Origin: Agaricus subrufescens
Lineage: Eukaryota; Basidiomycota; Agaricomycetes; Agaricales; Agaricaceae
Direction: 5' to 3'
NCBI GenBank assembly: GCA_029945375.1
Contig: CM057061.1
Location: 682,001-746,000, forward strand
Length of the DNA stretch: 64,000 bases
In this document: piece after piece, positions 34,619 to 48,504 of the stretch
How the letters are laid out: each line of letters starts with the position of its first letter
Numbering within the stretch: position 1 is the first letter of the stretch
Notes under the pieces: generated by a model
The model's database searches: none
The model's input: only the letters and a program-made list of their open reading frames with translations
What the model was told of the DNA's origin: nothing
Position numbers and translations under genes: made by a program

Positions 34619-36155
34619 TCAATCGAGAATCTGAACTTTGATTGCACCTTGAGCCGGGTCGGCAGCAACGTGGAATGCATCGATGGCATCCTCGAGTGCG
34701 AAACGGTGAGTCACGAGTGGTTTGACGTTGACGAGTCCCCCAGAAATAAGGCGGATGGCCTTGGGATATTGATTGGCGTAACGATAGAGGAAGCTGACGT
34801 CGATTTCGTTGACACTGAGGTGCATGAATGGGAGCTAGGAAATTATTGTTTTAGTGTCTCGAGTACGACCCTCAACCGGTGTCAGCAAGCAACGCACAAT
34901 CTGTTCGTTTTTCCCAACACCAATAATAAACAATTTCCCACCGAATTGAAGTGACTGTTGACAATGGTGACGACCTAGTCAATATCTGACGGTCACGAAA
35001 CGCATATCAAAGGGCGTACGTATGCCGCAGTGTGGATACTGCTCTCAACTCCAGTACATTCCAAAGTGACTTTCAATTGACATCCCGCAGCTTTCTTGAT
35101 CTCTTCTGCTTGTTCTTTTGGGGTCAGTCCTTTCTTAATTAAAACCGTGCGGACACCTGGAATGAGTTTTTTGGCGAAGTCTAGACGAGATTGGAAGAGG
35201 TCGGTTATGACTATTGGTTCCGCTCCAGCAGCGCGAGCAGAGAGAAGTGTAACTAAACCGATCGGTCCTGCTCCACTATATCGCATGGCATTAAATTAGG
35301 GTTATGTGAGAATAACGAGGGAGTTCACCAAATAAGAAGTGGGTCGCCAAGACGCAGACCCGCGCGCTCGATCCCAGCCAAAGCTACCGCGAGGGGCTCG
35401 CAGAGAGAGCCTTCCTCAAAGGAAACGTTATCTGGCAGGCGGTGCAACCACTGTGCGGGGTGCAGATGCCATCGTGACAGAGTGCCTAAATGCACATAGT
35501 TAAGAGATTGCAATTCACACAAAAAGTTCTGATCGTGGACATACCGTGGAAAGGTGGAGTAGAAAAGAAGACGACGTCAGGACACCCGTTATACCTTCCT
35601 GTCCTACAAGCTTCACAAGAAGGTTGAGAGCAGGGTACGCCAGCTTCAATGGCAACTCTGTCTCCTGTCTTCCATTGTGTGACTCCTTCGCCTACTTCAA
35701 CGACTTCACCGGCACTTTCATGTCCAGATCCACACTATATACAAGTAGGGCCCCTGACTTAGAAACATGATTGATAAATGAAAATCGCGATAACCACTAA
35801 CCTCATCAGAAACGACCATAGAATCACCAATTCTCCCGTGTTTCCAAAAATGCACATCGCTCCTACACAAGACCCGAAAGTAGGTTTCATCAGATGAGGC
35901 AAAAAACGTCTTCCCCATCCTTTTTTTTTGAAAGACGTACCCGCAAATACCACTAGCACGCACATGCAATAATACCTGTCCAGGACCAGGTTTCGGCCTC
36001 GGCTTTTGCACAAGATGAATTTCGTGAGCAGGGTTATAAAAAGCAGCAATGTTCGCGTCAGAATTTGGCTTCTCTCCTTTTTGTAAAACCCTGAATTCTG
36101 CATGCTCTAGGACTTTGCGTGGGTCATATACTCCAGCATTGCCTGTCACAACCAT
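34619..36155 (-). CDS. L-arabinitol 4-dehydrogenase / sorbitol-xylitol dehydrogenase family (Zn MDR)
   Basis: Exons: 35941-36155, 35802-35862, 35545-35734, 35329-35485, 35020-35275, 34898-34954, 34619-34834; 383 residues. The catalytic zinc site is ICGSDVHFW (Cys) and GHESAGEV (His-Glu). The structural zinc cysteines are kept ([18 protein letters not shown]). The NAD-binding Gly motif follows CGAGPIGLV, then [11 protein letters not shown], and the C-terminal [13 protein letters not shown] matches polyol dehydrogenases. The overall order is closest to fungal L-arabinitol 4-dehydrogenase, which oxidises L-arabinitol to L-xylulose in pentose catabolism. Xylitol or sorbitol dehydrogenase remains possible because substrate specificity depends on few residues. 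Confidence 0.87.
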
Positions 36156-36587
36156 GGCGACGTTCTGATTAAGAAGGTTAGGCAGATGGTTCTGATGATT
36201 TTAATATGCGGAAACCGAAGAGCCTGGCAGAGGGTGAAGATGGCGTTGTGCAAATTATTATCAATTGACTAGGGGGAGCTGCGGGTTATATGGTAAAGCC
36301 TCCGACACAAGGTCTTGTGTTCAGGTCACAGCCACTCCGGCGGGCCGCCCGCGATCCGCGATCCTACTTTCTCCTACTTTCTCCCGCAAGAATCAGATAA
36401 CATGTTCTCGGGCAGATAAAGTGTGAATACATCCGAGTTACATCAGCTTCCAAATCCAATTGACAATTAGTGACAAGAATAACAGTAGGGAAAAAGAGAA
36501 CAACACAAAGAAACCTAGTGATTATGCACAATTACTTCATACTCATGATTCTTCATAATAAGCATTGTCTAAAAATGAGCTCCAAAG
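36156..36587. promoter_or_regulatory. Upstream region of the polyol dehydrogenase
   Basis: 432 bp between the NDR kinase 3' end and the polyol dehydrogenase start, both on the minus strand. It contains a tandem tactttctcc duplication near 36364-36384 and a GC-rich stretch at about 36335-36362. Function not established. Confidence 0.35.
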
Positions 36588-38502
<1,915 letters not shown>

Positions 38503-38586
38503 GGGGGTAGTCAAGCTGGTGCAGCTGGCTGATGGTTGCTTATTCTCCCCACGCACCCTCCTCCCGTGACTCTCCCTCAAACACCC
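38503..38586. promoter_or_regulatory. Very short bidirectional promoter, NDR kinase / PRP4
   Basis: Only 84 bp separate the start codons of the divergent NDR kinase and PRP4 genes, so the two transcription starts must be very close or lie within each other's leader. The stretch is rich in CCACGCACC/CTCCC-type sequence with no TATA. Confidence 0.55.
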
Positions 38587-40543
38587 ATGCCCGACCTCAC
38601 CCTCGATACCCTCATCGACGACGGCGACTACCTCGGCTCAGAGCGTGCCAGGCTCGAGAACAAGGTCATTCTCGACGAGCTCGAGCGGAAAAAAAAGGCG
38701 CGCTCCTTGGCTGTTCCAACAGATGACACTCGCGTTCGCGCCCGTCTAAGGGAAATTGGCGAGCCCATTACATTGTTCGGTGAACGTGTGCGTGCCTAGT
38801 CCACCCACTCGACGCCTCTATTCAACGACCCTTTAGGCTGCAGATCGTCGAGACCGTCTCATATACGTCCTCTCTCAAATCAACGCAGCACGTGGAGAAG
38901 ATGCCTTACCAATAGAATCCGAGTCTTCGGAAGAAGAAAGTGAAAATGTTCGTAGAGTCACTTTGAGGTTGCCAATTACTGACGTCGTTGCAGGAAGAGG
39001 AATTCTATACTCCCGGAACCCTTGAGCTACTCGAGGCCCGCAGACGGATAGCGGAATTCTCTTTGCCCAGGTCGGCTCCATCCGCTTTCCTCTGGGCACA
39101 TGCTAACAGTGTCCTGTTCCAACAGAGCCCAGAAGCGGGTCGCACAGCAGCGATTGGACAGCAGACTGGAGCTCGGTAAAATTGTTGATACAAGGAAAAA
39201 AGTATTCAACGAAGTCAAGGTTGGTATACTCTATGGCGCTTGCACCTTCCTCTGACGTGGGTTACTAGAAATTCTCTAATTTAGGTTCCCAAATTGGCGA
39301 CGAACGACCTATTGCTCAGGTTCGATTTGCGCCCAACAATGAAATACTTGCTACTGGTAGTTGGTCGGGGACAGTCAAATTGTGGAATGTTCCAGCTTGC
39401 ACAGAAATGCGCTCCCTAAGAGGTAAGTCTGTTGCGCATTCCCCACTGTAACGTTCTATACGTCGTGTTTTAGGGCACAGTGACAAAGTTAGTGGTGTTG
39501 CATGGCACCCTCAATCCACGTTATCTCAAAATCCAGATGTAGTCAATCTTGCTAGCGGTGGTGGTGAAGGAAACGTCAATCTCTGGTCCATGAACAGGTA
39601 ATTCATGTCTATCAACCATAAGTCAGATTTTTCAACTCAAGTAATTGCGCAGCGACCAACCTCTTTCAATCCTCAAAGGTCATCAGGACAGAGTGTGTCG
39701 TGTAGCCTTCCACCCGTCTGGAGACTATGTTGCTAGTGCTAGCTTTGACACTACTTGGCGCCTTTGGGACGTCAACACTTCTAAAGAATTAATGTTACAA
39801 GAGGGGCATTCAAAAGAGGTTTTCACTGTTGAGTTCCAGGATGATGGCGCCCTGATTGTTTCTGGGTTCGTTTCCGTTCTACATCTTACTTCTCTTTGAA
39901 TTAACAACTTGTCAGTGGGCTCGACGCTATTGGGCGTGTTTGGGACCTGCGCACTGGAAGAACAGCTATGATTCTCGATGGACATGTCCAAGCCATCTAT
40001 TCCATTGCGTTTTCTCCGAACGGGTCTGTAGCACCCTCTTGTGTTCTTTCAGTTTGCTCATCTTTGCTTAGATACCAAGTCGCCACAGGTGCCGGTGACG
40101 ACACCATACGCCTTTGGGATATACGATCTCTCAAAGCGCTCTATACTATCCCTGCTCATTTATCTAACGTTTCCGATATTCGATTCTTCCGCGCCAATGA
40201 TCTCTTCTTTAAACCTCCCAAAACAGATGAAGATACCGAGATGAATGGAGTTGACGAAGACTCCAAACAACGCGACTCCTCTGAATCTGAAAGTAAGGAG
40301 GAGGTTGATATCGCAACAAAAGGATATACACAGGAGGAATGGCGATACCGCTCGGGTTTGTTCTTTGCCAGTGCCGGCTATGACGGACTGGTCAAACTTT
40401 GGAGTGCGGATGATTGGCAACTATTAAGAACGCTCACGACGGATGCGGGCAAGGTTATGAGTGTAGATATCTCGAGTGACGGAGGAATGGTGGCTTCCGG
40501 AACGTACAATAGGAACTTTCAGTTGTATACTCCTGAAGAGTAG
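38587..40543 (+). CDS. PRP4: U4/U6 snRNP protein PRP4 (WD40 splicing factor)
   Basis: PRP4 is part of the U4/U6-U5 tri-snRNP in the spliceosome. Nine exons: 38587-38787, 38837-38947, 38994-39070, 39126-39219, 39269-39422, 39474-39597, 39653-39865, 39916-40023, 40072-40543; 517 residues. The N-terminus carries the SFM/PRP4 motif ([17 protein letters not shown], about 50-66), then an acidic stretch and a helical linker. Seven WD repeats occupy about residues 170-517 (for example [44 protein letters not shown]). Between repeats 6 and 7 sits an acidic insertion (about 400-440). The length is close to the human protein (about 520). Confidence 0.95.
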
Positions 40544-40634
40544 GGTAGACTTGCAATCTCATCGCCGAACGTTGGCTTTTAGTATTACAGGTACAAGATA
40601 ATTTTGAAAGAAAGCGAGGTCAAGCGTATTGTTG

Positions 40635-41478
40635 CTATGAACCTCTGAATCCACCCCGACCACGGCCACCACCACCACGGAATCCGCCACCTCCTCTACC
40701 ACCACCAAAACCACCGCGGCCGCCTCTTCCTGGAGGGCCCCCTCGTCCTGGGGGACCACCTCTACCTCCACCCCGTTGAAATCCTCCTCCTCTACCCCCT
40801 CTCGGTCCTCCTCTTCCTCCTCCCCTTCCTCCTCCCGGTCCTCCTCTTCCACGTCCTCGTTCTATAGTTCAAAAAAACAAACTTTTGTCAGAAACAGCCA
40901 ACAATAAAGACGCATTGTAAATTCCGTACTTGTTACACCTAAAAGAAACACCAATCAACCCACTGTTAACTCAACAACAACAAAAAAAAAAACGCACCAC
41001 CAGCAACTTTCGGTTTCGGTAAAAACCTCTCAATCGGTAAAAGTTTATCACTCCCAATATAAACCTTGTCCCCCTTTTTAAAACTACTCGCAACCATCCC
41101 TTCTCCCATCTTAATCGAAAAATAAACCTCGTTTATAGGTCCGAGTATCTCATCGACTTTGCCAATCACGGATTTGTTTTGTAGATAGATTGGTGCGTTG
41201 AAATAGGGTACTTTGTCGGGCATCGTTGATGAACATAGCATTTCGTCTTCGACGGCGTGCATGAAAGATCCCATTTCTAGTGTGTGTGTGTGTTTTTGAG
41301 ATTGAAATTTGGATGAGACTATGGGGATGTTGCGAGTGGACGTACCGAGGACATGATCTGGGGGACCAGCGTCGCGCTGTTGGAAGCCTCCACGGCCTGT
41401 CTGCAATCAGCCTGGAATAGTAGGATACAGAGGAAAGAGAGATATACCTCCACGGAATGAACCACCACCGCGACTCAT
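40635..41478 (-). CDS. GAR1: H/ACA snoRNP subunit GAR1
   Basis: GAR1 serves in the nucleolar pseudouridylation complex with dyskerin, NOP10 and NHP2. Exons: 41448-41478, 41346-41396, 40998-41276, 40635-40861; 195 residues. A short N-terminal RGG-like part ([14 protein letters not shown]) precedes the conserved core (about 30-120: MPYFN-like [49 protein letters not shown]). The C-terminus is a long RGG domain. The terminal intron (136 bp) is longer than usual; I see no snoRNA boxes in it. The 3' end is 91 bp from the convergent PRP4 stop. Confidence 0.95.
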
Positions 41479-41676
41479 ATTTGGACGTGAACGTTGCTCG
41501 AGGATAATTTTTGTTGACTAGGTATTTTCTAAATTAGGAAATTGGTCCTCAGGCCTCAGGTTGAAATACATCACACAAAGTTACATATTGCCGCAGATAC
41601 CCATAGACCAATCACCCAAAAATATAGAATAACTGACACAATATCAACAACGATACTAATACATGAAGTTGTCCTT

Positions 41677-44482
41677 TTAGATAATCCCATCCCGTACCTT
41701 CGCCAAATGAGTAGCAGATCAGCACGAGTCAACGTAAAGGACAGACCTTTTGCATAAACCCTGATACACGGCCAATATCCACAACCTGTGCTTCGCTTTC
41801 CACCGCAATGACAAGATTTTCTAGCATCTGATGTGTGTCAGTACATCCGAGAGCCATAACATGAAGGACATAACTTACATCTTCCACTTTATCAATAGGT
41901 ATGCCAGTACAAAGCGCCACAATTTTTTTACACTGATATTCTTTTTCTGCACTTGCACCTTGTAAGCTTGTCAACCTAGCTTTGACCAAGTCTTCCATTC
42001 TCTGATGCCAGATTTTCATCCGTCTCAGCCGTACCAAGGTAGCAACGGAATCTCCTGTTGGAATCGGTGGCTCCGAATCTACGTTTACCGAGATATCCAC
42101 CGCACCTCCAATCCCAACCATAGTAGATCCAAGTCCTCGATACTGGAAGGCCGGACCTGCTGTATCTCGTGCATCCTTCCCAACCAGGTCTGTACGTCCA
42201 GTCCAGTCAAATTGGTCCTCATCAACCAATGCCTTTTCGACATTCCGAACGCGCTGGTTTATCTGATCAAGCTCTGCACAGCGAGACTGCCAAGTTTGAA
42301 TCTGTTTTCGTTTATCAGAGAGTTCGCGTGTGGCTGCACGTAGGTGTGCTTGTGTTACGTCAAGAGTGTCTTGTTTCGCTTTGAGTTCGGCTTGGAAGTC
42401 TGTACTCAAACCTTGAATCATTGCAGTCATGTCTAGAGTGGGTGTTAATCCTGAACTTCGAAAAGACGAAACTACAACGTGCCTGCAATGACATCTTGAC
42501 TTTTTTGAACGGGCACAGGGGGGCCACCTCGAAGTGACGAGAGAATATCTTCGGCCTTCGAGCCAGCACTTAGCTCCTGTATCACATGCCGTCAGCTTCT
42601 TTCAAGCGTGTCGGTCTCACGAAAATACCTCTGTTTCAACGCCGAAATCACCAGGTCGTAATCCGAGTTTGTTTGGTAAAGTTCGATTCGCATTGACATC
42701 CAACAACGTTCTTACAAGACTTCGGTTTCCGACCCTCGCAGCAATATTCAATGCAGTATCACCATGCTCGTCTTGCAAGTCCACTAGAGAGCGAAAATCT
42801 CCACCTTGATGCTGCGCTATCCAATACAGTATTTGATCCAGATAATACCGCGCAGCTCCAGCCCGTCCTTTCACGCCTGCTAGAGCAGCAACGTGGTGCA
42901 GAACAGACTTTTTCGAAGTATCCAAGGTGCGTATTGATTGATTAAGGGACATGACAAGAGAATTAAAACACTGCTGGTCAGCGTTGTGTGTCGCCAAGCA
43001 AGCACGGACAAGTGCCGTCTCGCCAAGATAATTACCGCGGTGAATGTCTGCACCATGTGTAATTAGAGAATCGACCACTCGCTGCCGAGCCAAGCTGGCT
43101 GCGAGGTGTAGAGCAGTGTGGCCTTGGTCGTCTAGTATTATATCAATGTCAAAAACGCCAGGATTAATATTGATAGATGGGTCGGAGCCTATTTCACGGA
43201 GGAGGTCAATTACATGACCTGGATCATCACGTTGACAGATTGCAGCCAGGACTGCCGCACGTCGATTGTCTTTCAACGGAGCAGCCAAATCCAAACCACG
43301 TGAGGGTGAGGGCTTTGACGCGAATCGTGGGCCGTAAGTGACAGCTTCCGCGCCACCATCAATAAGCATGGATTGTGTACTCGGCGGTCGAGAAAGACCA
43401 TTAGATCCCTGTTGAGTGGATGGAAGGGACGTCATTTGTGTTTGTGACGATGCGGGAAAGGACTCAGTCTGGGACGCAGAATAATGGGAGGGCGATTCAT
43501 CGCGACGGAGTCGTTTGGCAGGGGAAGGGTTTTCTTCTCCGTTCACCTGAAGAAGGTTCGAAGGGGAGCGAGCATCTACATCAAAATAACATGATGAGAT
43601 CAACTATGCACCCCCTTGGGAAGCCAAGCTTACCACGAGCGGAAAGCATGATGGAGTCGGCATCCGCCTCGGACCGATTCCGCTTAAGCGACGTAGGAGG
43701 AGGCGTTTGAGAGAAGGGCCCTTGGGAAAAACCTTGAGAATATAAAGGAGAAGTTGCATTGAAGCCTTGTGCTTTAGCCAGTAAATCTGAGGTAGATGGA
43801 GTAAAAAGACCTTGGGCACGACCCTGGTTAAGAAGCCGAAGGGCAGAACCAGGCATAATAGGTGGTGGAGCGAGAGTGGACGGTATCGTCGACGCATAGT
43901 TGCCATGACTTGAGTTGTTCAGGTTCGAGTATGATGATGAGGCGGAGAGAGGACGAGGAGACGTTGTGCCGGCGGGTATGCTGACTGGAAGAGAGGCGAG
44001 CGAATTTGTTGACGGCTGGAAATCGAAAAGGGGAGATAATAAAGGAGCTACGCCGTATTGAAGCGCAATATCCCGACCGCGTTCGAGAGGTATCCTACGG
44101 TGGTACACGAAAGGTCAATTGTTTGATAAGATCGATTGCAGAATCGATACCAACCAGGTGCCCTGATATTTGCCATACCCGCCCTGGACAATCTCATGTT
44201 TACCAGGTAGAATTTCTTTTTCCAGGATTTTTGTGCGGCGGCCTTTGTCGACGCCCGCGACTTTGAGAATCTGAGTCGCGTTGACATAGGAGTCGTTGCG
44301 CCTGCGCATGACCGCGATACCACGGACCATGCATTCATATACCTGGGAGACGCGACCGTGTCAACTAAATTAGTGCGGAGCGGAACGGGTAGAGGGGGCG
44401 GCACCTGGACGGAGGAGTAGACGGCATTGTATATTTTGACTGCCGGGTTCGTGTTCCCGGGCAGCCTGGAGGCGGACTGCAT
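41677..44482 (-). CDS. MBF/SBF-type transcription factor: APSES (KilA-N) domain plus ankyrin repeats
   Basis: An Mbp1/Res-type DNA-binding subunit of the G1/S regulator. Exons: 44405-44482, 44155-44342, 43634-44094, 42629-43575, 42483-42576, 41879-42432, 41747-41827, 41677-41697; 807 residues. The APSES domain is at about 12-105 ([58 protein letters not shown]). A Ser/Pro-rich linker and ankyrin repeats follow (about 360-560, [33 protein letters not shown]). A C-terminal coiled coil ([15 protein letters not shown]) ends in GFMQKVRDGII, which a 21-nt last exon encodes. Intron 42433-42482 is apparently GC-AG, and intron 41828-41878 is in frame and stopless. Confidence 0.92.
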
Positions 44483-44712
44483 GGGCGGCGGGGCAGAGGA
44501 CGGGGAGCGGCGAGCTGGGGCTGATGCGGGGTCATGTGCCTTTATGACCGACGCGACAACGCGTGAAATCGAAAACTCGTCCAAACAAGACCTCCGCCCG
44601 AAATATGTCGTTAGCCAATGACGCAACGTGATCTTCTTCACCTTCTCCCTCATGGCAGAGTCCCACCCGGAGCTCGTGCCTCTCCTCAGCCCGTCAGTCG
44701 TCCTCTCAGACC
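44483..44712. promoter_or_regulatory. Bidirectional promoter with MCB-like site (MBF factor / YVC1-like channel)
   Basis: 230 bp between divergent starts. It contains ACGCGACAACGCGT at 44551-44564, that is an MCB core (ACGCGT, 44559-44564) next to a near match (ACGCGA), about 70-80 bp upstream of the MBF factor ATG. ACGCGT is the site bound by fungal MBF, so autoregulation is possible. Confidence 0.45.
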
Positions 44713-47700
44713 ATGTCCTCCCCCCCATCTCACGTTCCGCGCAGGGAAGACATCGACAGCACCCCCGTCTTTCCGATCATCCATATGATCCGTTCGGTAT
44801 GCTCCCGTTACGTGTTTGTCTTTGGGCCCAATCTGACATAGGATCAAGGATGTTGTGGTATGTGTGACTGCTTTCCGGATGAATGCAACACAACTTACTC
44901 AAACCACTCCGTGCATGTTTTTGCCTAGATTTGCATTGGTACGTTCTAACGGCGCTCTTGTGGGGCCCCATCTGACATCATACCATAGATGCTGCATTGT
45001 CTTTCGACGCTGTGAGCAGTAGAAATTTCAGTTTTTATATGGTTTATTGAGACTTTTGCTAGCTCATCGCTCCCGACATAACATATTCCCTTGTCCGCCC
45101 TTTGGTCGAAAAATATAGCGCTATCCAGCGCCAAGGCAACCTCTCTGTCGTCTTCTGCCTTTTACTCAATCGCGTCTATTTTTTCAAAGACGAAAATCTG
45201 AGTACCGCTAGCCTTTCACGCACGAGAGGCATGTTCTGCGAGATTTTAGCTATGCGTGTTCTCAGAGAAATTGGAGCCGACATGTATCCCCTTGCCGTCG
45301 CCCTTGCCACTCACTGGCCTGTTTACAATGGCATTGACCCAGAAGTCTTCACTCAAGCAAAGCTAGAACGTGACGACGACTTGGAGTATCATGTCGGAAA
45401 TGCAATTGAATTGGCCATCCTGGGCAAGGCCAGAAAATTCATCAAGTCTTCCGCCTGTCAGAAAGTTATCAAAGCTATTTGGTCGTGAGTGTTTTTTTAC
45501 TTTAGACAAGAGCAATATATGGAAGCGTTGCATCAGGGGGAAATGCGTTTATCAGGCACAGAGTAGCCATTCGATTCTCTCCGATGTAAGTCCACGGCAC
45601 CTAAAGCTATTTTTGTGGCTAACATGGTCCTCAGACCTATAAACGCAATCCGATTCATTTCTATGACCCTCATAAGGCACCTTTACTTGATCACTATCGG
45701 TGTGTCTTTTAGTCTCTAGAAGGTCCATGTTCTCAACTTTAAAAGCTTAAAAGTTCCTGCTATTCGCTCCGTTCTTGAATATACCAAGTCAGGTGACCTC
45801 TACTTCCAGTAAAACTGATCTGACCGACCGACCTTCTTAGCTTCTTGATTCTATTCATACTGTTCATCATTGCCATCGAGTACCATGAACTCGACTACTT
45901 GAATGTACCAGAAATATTGTTTATGATATATGCACTCGGATTCGGACTGGAGAAAATCGCGGCAATGCAAGAACATGGGATCAAAGGTCAGTCAGGCAAT
46001 TTAATGCAGAAGCCTAGCTCATGAACTGCTTTCAGTGTATTTCAACGGTACCTGGGTACGTTACCGCCCTCTCATGATAGTTTGTTCTAACCACTCTGTC
46101 AGAACGGGTTTGATGTAGCTTTTGGTGAGTTTTATCTCACCGGCCGCGTGAACGATTGTGCTAACACATCGCAGTGACCATATATTTTGTGTATGCAATA
46201 TTGAGACTCTATGGAATATATCATCACAGTAAGCATCCACTTGCTTCAACGGCACTCGCTGATACGGTTAATCGCAGAGCCGTGGGCACGCGAGCTCGGC
46301 ATCGACTTTCTTGCTATCACAGCCACTCTCATGTTTCCGAGGTGGGTATCTGCTACAGGTATCAATGAATTCAACTTGAGCTGTTTCCTCAGGTTGGCAT
46401 TTGTAACTTTGAAAAATAATCTTATGGTTCTGTCGCTACGGGCCATGTTTATACAATTTTTGTTCTTAATGTTGATCGCCATATTCTGCTTCTGTGGTTT
46501 CGCGTATGGCCTTTGGACGTACGTGAATTTTCCTTTGCATCTTGATCGTACAGGAAATGACTTGGATAGGTTGAGCCTGGATGGTCCCCGGTAAGATCTC
46601 TACGTACTTTTTTTTCGTAAAACCGTTTGCCCATCCTGCTTTAGATACGCCCCTCAGTGCGTCCTGTGGTTCGTGTATTGGGAACAAGGCTCATTTTATC
46701 TAGAACTATTGCGTGGTGGATGTCTTATCTATATTTTGGATTGGATGCAACCGGTTTTGCTGAATCAGGCAAGTAAGCAGGCTGATTTCTGGAGATATGA
46801 GACTCACTATGTCTTATTTATAGGCAAATTCCATCCTCTTTTTGGCCCTATTCTTTGGATCACCTACGGCTGCTTGAGTAACACGCTCTTGACAACTGGT
46901 ATGGTCGCCTTTACACTCCCAAAAATTCTGACTACTAATCCGACTGGTAGTGCTTGTCTCGGTACGACATTTTCCTACTGGTAAAATACTACATTTCACC
47001 GTCTTTTTCCAAGATACTTTCCAACACTTTTGCTCGTATAAATGAAGACGCGGAAGCAGAGGCGAGTAGATATTGCTATGCACACTTGACTTCTCTTGAC
47101 TTCCAAGTAGACAATGTTCAGGAAGGCGGTTTCTACAATTGAAGGGTTAGTTTGAACTTTTCCCGAATCTGAAATGTGTTCATGTCTCTTTCAGCGTCAA
47201 AGCAGATTTCTTCTTTTCATACCAGCCCCCTATCAATGTATTGGTTTTGTGCATCATGCTTCCAGCCAGATACTTGCTTACCCCTCGCTGGTTCCATAAA
47301 GTTAGTCTTTTTCCTAAGGCGTTACTCGAGGATCTTAAATTTCTTTCCAGGTTAATGTTTTCACGATCAGAGTAACAAACTTCCCTATCCTGCTATTGAT
47401 AGCCCTGTACGAACGACAAACGAAGAAAGCCGGGACGACCTCATTTTACGACACTCTTTGTCATATGGGTGAGAAGGTAATTTGTGTTTTGCCTCGACCC
47501 CTGACTCGGTTGTGTGAGCATTCTACTATTCTACTGCTTCCCTTGTTCATTCTCGTCTTCATCTAGCAATTTTTGAGGGTTTAGCTGGATCGGGAGCTGA
47601 CATAGAGGCGGTAGGTTCTGACCCACACGACCCCAATCTTTGGTCATCTCATTACCTTGTAGATATTCGAAATCGGCGAAGAATACAACAGCGCCCTCGA

Positions 47701-48418
47701 TACTAGTGACGGTAATCAGACCCCTAATACACGCTTACGTTTCTTTCGGACCATTTCCTTGGACCCATCCCCTCGAAAGTCATCTATGCAGAGTGGTCAT
47801 CGTCCCCCATCTCCTACGCCTCCCCAAAATAAACCGCTTCCAAGGCTCCGTCTCGATTCCAGTTATAACAGGCCGATAATTCAACCACAGAGCTTCGCTA
47901 GTCCATTGGCACAAATGTATCCATCCGTTGTAGAGAGTGTGTTAGAGGGACTCCCGACGCAGTCAGACTCTCAAGACGTTCCTCCGAATGAGTCGAGGGC
48001 GAAAGCTACTGGAATACCAAGTGCACAGCCAACGCGCAGACGGCTGACGAATACGCAGCCTCTAGGCCAAAAAAATAGGGTCGCTAGTGCTCCCACAGAG
48101 CGCACAGGCGACGTTGAACCTGAACCACCTAGGAAATCCTCTGCGACGACTGTTGTGGGAATACCTCGCCCTAAATCTTCCGCGTCGTCGAATACTGGAG
48201 AAAAACGGCGGAGCACAGGTTATATGAAAGGTTCTGAACAATTGGTCGACGCGGAGGATCCTGAGGAGCCAGCGACGGCGACGGTATCGGGAATCAAGAC
48301 TGCGGAGGATGAAACTGATCCCTTTGATTCGTTACATTGGGATAAGCGTTTGCAGGAGATTGAAAGACGGCAAGCGCGTATAGAAGATTTGTTGGAAAGC
48401 ATTTCGGCTCGTATTTAG
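44713..48418 (+). CDS. YVC1-like vacuolar TRP cation channel, 25 exons
   Basis: YVC1 releases Ca2+ from the vacuole on osmotic or mechanical stress. Exons: 44713-44796, 44849-44857, 44929-44938, 44989-45011, 45063-45484, 45537-45585, 45635-45699, 45746-45787, 45841-45986, 46036-46055, 46103-46124, 46175-46228, 46278-46341, 46393-46518, 46570-46590, 46645-46656, 46704-46768, 46824-46898, 46951-46961, 47014-47061, 47111-47145, 47195-47300, 47351-47513, 47567-47610, 47663-48418; 823 residues. Family landmarks: VFPIIHMIRS, KYSAIQRQGNLSVVFCLLLN, RDDDLEYHVGNAIELAILG, several membrane spans, pore-side YFGLDATGF and FHPLFGPILW, then ERQTKKAGTTSFYD. The C-terminus ends in a charged coiled coil. Two introns look GC-AG. 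Confidence 0.88.
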
Positions 48419-48504
48419 ATTTTTTTTTTCGATTTTCTCACTATGTTGAATTCACTTATTTGAGGCTGAATTCAGCTAATGTTTATGACATGTTTTTGTT
48501 ATTA
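48419..48504. terminator. 3' flank of the YVC1-like gene
   Basis: A T-run (48420-48429) directly follows the TAG, followed by AT-rich sequence, consistent with a fungal 3' UTR. The cleavage site itself cannot be read from the sequence. Confidence 0.25.

Noticed and set aside
36286..36350. tRNA-like stretch (tgtgttcaggtcaca)
   Set aside because: No cloverleaf can be drawn and the A and B boxes do not match; no tRNA gene is supported anywhere in the window.
38503..38580. Upstream ATG at 38580 for the NDR kinase
   Set aside because: It would add 26 low-complexity residues and leave only 6 bp to the PRP4 start codon; the ATG at 38502 is more plausible.
46673..46984. ORF reading CVLWFVYWEQGSFYLELL in the YVC1-like region
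   Set aside because: It is out of frame with the conserved TIAWWM and YFGLDATGF segments; it crosses an intron.
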